Below are positions 6,390 through 7,432 of a stretch of 7,432 nt of DNA, one piece after another. The translations under genes and the position numbers were made by a program. The stretch comes from Rubrobacter sp. (GTDB lineage: Bacteria; Actinomycetota; Rubrobacteria; Rubrobacterales; Rubrobacteraceae): assembly GCA_016781775.1 (NCBI GenBank), contig JADDPR010000419.1, positions 1 through 7,432 on the forward strand, given 5' to 3'. The notes below the pieces were generated by a model. The model was not told the DNA's origin, did not search any database, and saw nothing but the letters and a program-made list of their open reading frames with translations. How positions within the stretch are numbered: position 1 is the first letter of the stretch; every line of letters begins with the position of its first letter.

Positions 6390-6412
6390 CCGTCGGTGTT
6401 GACTGCCGATGG
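6390..6412 (+). terminator. Weak hairpin between the converging genes
   Basis: CCGTCGG (6390-6396) and CCGATGG (6406-6412) form seven pairs (one G-U) around a nine-base loop in the 186-bp gap between the converging genes. It begins five bases past the stop of the - strand gene; read on that strand it has one A-C mismatch. There is no T-tract on either side. No gene is recognised in the gap. Confidence 0.2.
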
Positions 6413-6416
6413 GCTC

Positions 6417-7349
6417 CTACCGAACAAGTCTCCTGGCGCCCGCGTAGCCGCGGATGTACTCTATCTCGCTCTCGACCACCTCGCCGAAGTAGCTCGAGGC
6501 GTGGACGATCCTGCCGTTCCCCGAGTAGATGCTGACGTGGGTGATGGTCCTGCCGTCCTCACTGTGGAAGATTACGTCGCCTGGCCTCAGGTCCTCTCTG
6601 CTAACCGGGGTGCCATAGCTCATCTGCTGTGCCGGGCCATCCGGCAACCGCTCGCCGAACTCCCCGAAGACGGTCGTCGTCAGGCAAGTACAATCCATAG
6701 ATTCGTAGGGCTCGCACGCCTCGGGACCACCGAGCACGTAGGGAGTTCCCATGTACTTTCTCGCCTCCGCGACGACCCTGGAGCCGGCGGCGGCGCTCTT
6801 CCGCGTCTCTTCCGGCGGCGCGAAGCTCCCGGTTCCGGCGGGGTTCTCGTAGGAGGAGATCTTCTCGACCTTCACGGCGTCGGCGGCGACCTTGCCCTTG
6901 CCCTTCGTGTTGTGCGAGATCCTCACGGGGAACTTCTCGTCCCTGCGCATCTCGAACTCGCCGATGCGCACCCAGGATCCGCCGTCCTTGCGCTGGTTGA
7001 CCTCCGTCCACTCCGTACCGTACGGCGTCTCGACGCCCACGCCGACCTTGTCGTTCAAGCCTCGCACCTTGGGCCACCGGACGTAGACCGCGTACTCCCC
7101 GTCGGTCGGGATCTCGACCTCGAAGAGGGCGTGCGCTCCCTTCTTGGCGGGACGCGCGAACAGGTAGTCACCGCCGTTGATGCCCCCGCCCGAGTCGCTC
7201 ACCTTCCAGCTTTTGGAGGCCGCGAAGCGTCCCTCGTCGGAGTTGTCCACCACCTGCGAATACGTCTCCGAGCTCGCGTCCTGACGGACAGCGGCAAAGG
7301 TCACAAAAGCTGCAAGGACCGCCATACACACCACCGCAACGCGCCGCAA
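6417..7349 (-). CDS. Secreted NlpC/P60 peptidase with golvesin-like domain
   Basis: This gene encodes an exported cell-wall hydrolase (C40 cysteine peptidase) that probably cuts peptide stems of peptidoglycan, 310 residues. A Sec signal peptide covers about 1-22 (MRR, then a hydrophobic core). Residues 29-163 resemble the golvesin/xanthan-lyase C-terminal beta-sandwich: VVDNSDEGRF, then GEYAVYVRWP, then GSWVRIGEF, ending AADAVKVEKI. The NlpC/P60 domain runs from 191 to 310: Cys220 in MDCTCLTT is the nucleophile, His271 in THVSIY the base, and His283 in RIVHAS the third polar residue. The usual DCSGL is DCTCL, with a second Cys in place of Gly. The start is TTG 7349, nine bases after GGAGG (7363-7359, - strand). 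An ATG at 7354 lies nearer but is out of frame and stops after 17 codons. It is transcribed alone towards the c-di-GMP gene. Confidence 0.92.
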   Translation of the reverse strand: MRRVAVVCMAVLAAFVTFAAVRQDASSETYSQVVDNSDEGRFAASKSWKVSDSGGGINGGDYLFARPAKKGAHALFEVEIPTDGEYAVYVRWPKVRGLNDKVGVGVETPYGTEWTEVNQRKDGGSWVRIGEFEMRRDEKFPVRISHNTKGKGKVAADAVKVEKISSYENPAGTGSFAPPEETRKSAAAGSRVVAEARKYMGTPYVLGGPEACEPYESMDCTCLTTTVFGEFGERLPDGPAQQMSYGTPVSREDLRPGDVIFHSEDGRTITHVSIYSGNGRIVHASSYFGEVVESEIEYIRGYAGARRLVR

Positions 7350-7389
7350 CGCATCCCCCCTCCGGAACTTGTAGATGCTCCATCCGAAT

Positions 7390-7395
7390 ATTATC
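7390..7395 (-). promoter_or_regulatory. Candidate -10 element for the NlpC/P60 gene
   Basis: On the - strand GATAAT (7395-7390) matches TATAAT at five of six positions, about 40 bp upstream of the TTG start. No clear -35 is present. The DNA just upstream is AT-rich (GAAAAACTAAAGCTTTTCAC, 7425-7406) and contains the palindrome AAAGCTTT, which could act as an UP-like element or protein site. Confidence 0.3.
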
Positions 7396-7432
7396 GATGC
7401 GCGGGGTGAAAAGCTTTAGTTTTTCGGCACTT

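Noticed and set aside
7320..7349. Cys8 of the NlpC/P60 protein as a lipoprotein lipobox
   Set aside because: The residues before it (AVVC) lack the small residue required at -1, and the hydrophobic core continues past it; a Sec signal fits better.
7301..7354. ATG 7354 (- strand) as start of the NlpC/P60 gene
   Set aside because: Out of frame with the protein and stops after 17 codons; TTG 7349 is in frame with good Shine-Dalgarno spacing.
6375..7409. Long + strand frame opposite the NlpC/P60 gene
   Set aside because: The - strand has a signal peptide, a golvesin-like pattern and catalytic Cys/His motifs; the + frame has none.

Overview
The window is GC-rich, dense in genes and bacterial. 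Codon use and gene content point to a high-GC actinomycete. The best guess is a Rubrobacter-like lineage, based on the golvesin-like plus NlpC/P60 wall enzyme with a DCxC active site and on the 7TM-PAS-GGDEF-EAL sensor. This assignment comes from protein character, not from a marker gene.

Layout, + strand: a small metallophosphoesterase (101-742); a ParB/sulfiredoxin-fold-like protein of unknown role (775-1674); a five-helix Yip1-family membrane protein (1762-2430); a membrane-anchored S49 protease of the SppA type (2473-3606); a spacer of about 200 bp with a candidate promoter and hairpins; then a large membrane cyclic-di-GMP signalling protein (3808-6230) whose reading frame is broken. Converging on it from the - strand is a secreted NlpC/P60 peptidase (6417-7349), with its upstream region at the right edge. 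The first two genes are 32 bp apart and the Yip1 and sppA genes 42 bp apart, so each pair could be co-transcribed. No RNA gene, mobile element, CRISPR array or gene-free stretch over 300 bp was seen.

The most notable locus is the cyclic-di-GMP gene. Its body (7TM, PAS, GGDEF with an AGDEF motif and an RxxD inhibitory site, then the first half of EAL) reads in one frame to a stop at 5841. The second half of EAL continues in the -1 frame from 5820 to 6230. The junction is a run of six C that reads as the -1 slippery pattern C CCC CCG, and the downstream frame also offers a GTG overlapping the upstream stop as GTGA. The 5' end is odd too: the first transmembrane helix lies upstream of the first in-frame ATG/GTG/TTG, so initiation at ATA 3808 or ATC 3811, or a second frame error, is needed. 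Sequencing error or gene decay are the simplest explanations. Programmed frameshifting, phase variation or coupled translation of a split EAL are the interesting alternatives.

Functionally the window is mostly about the cell envelope and signalling: a membrane protease, a small membrane protein, a membrane c-di-GMP enzyme and a wall hydrolase. No direct link between these genes can be shown from sequence alone.
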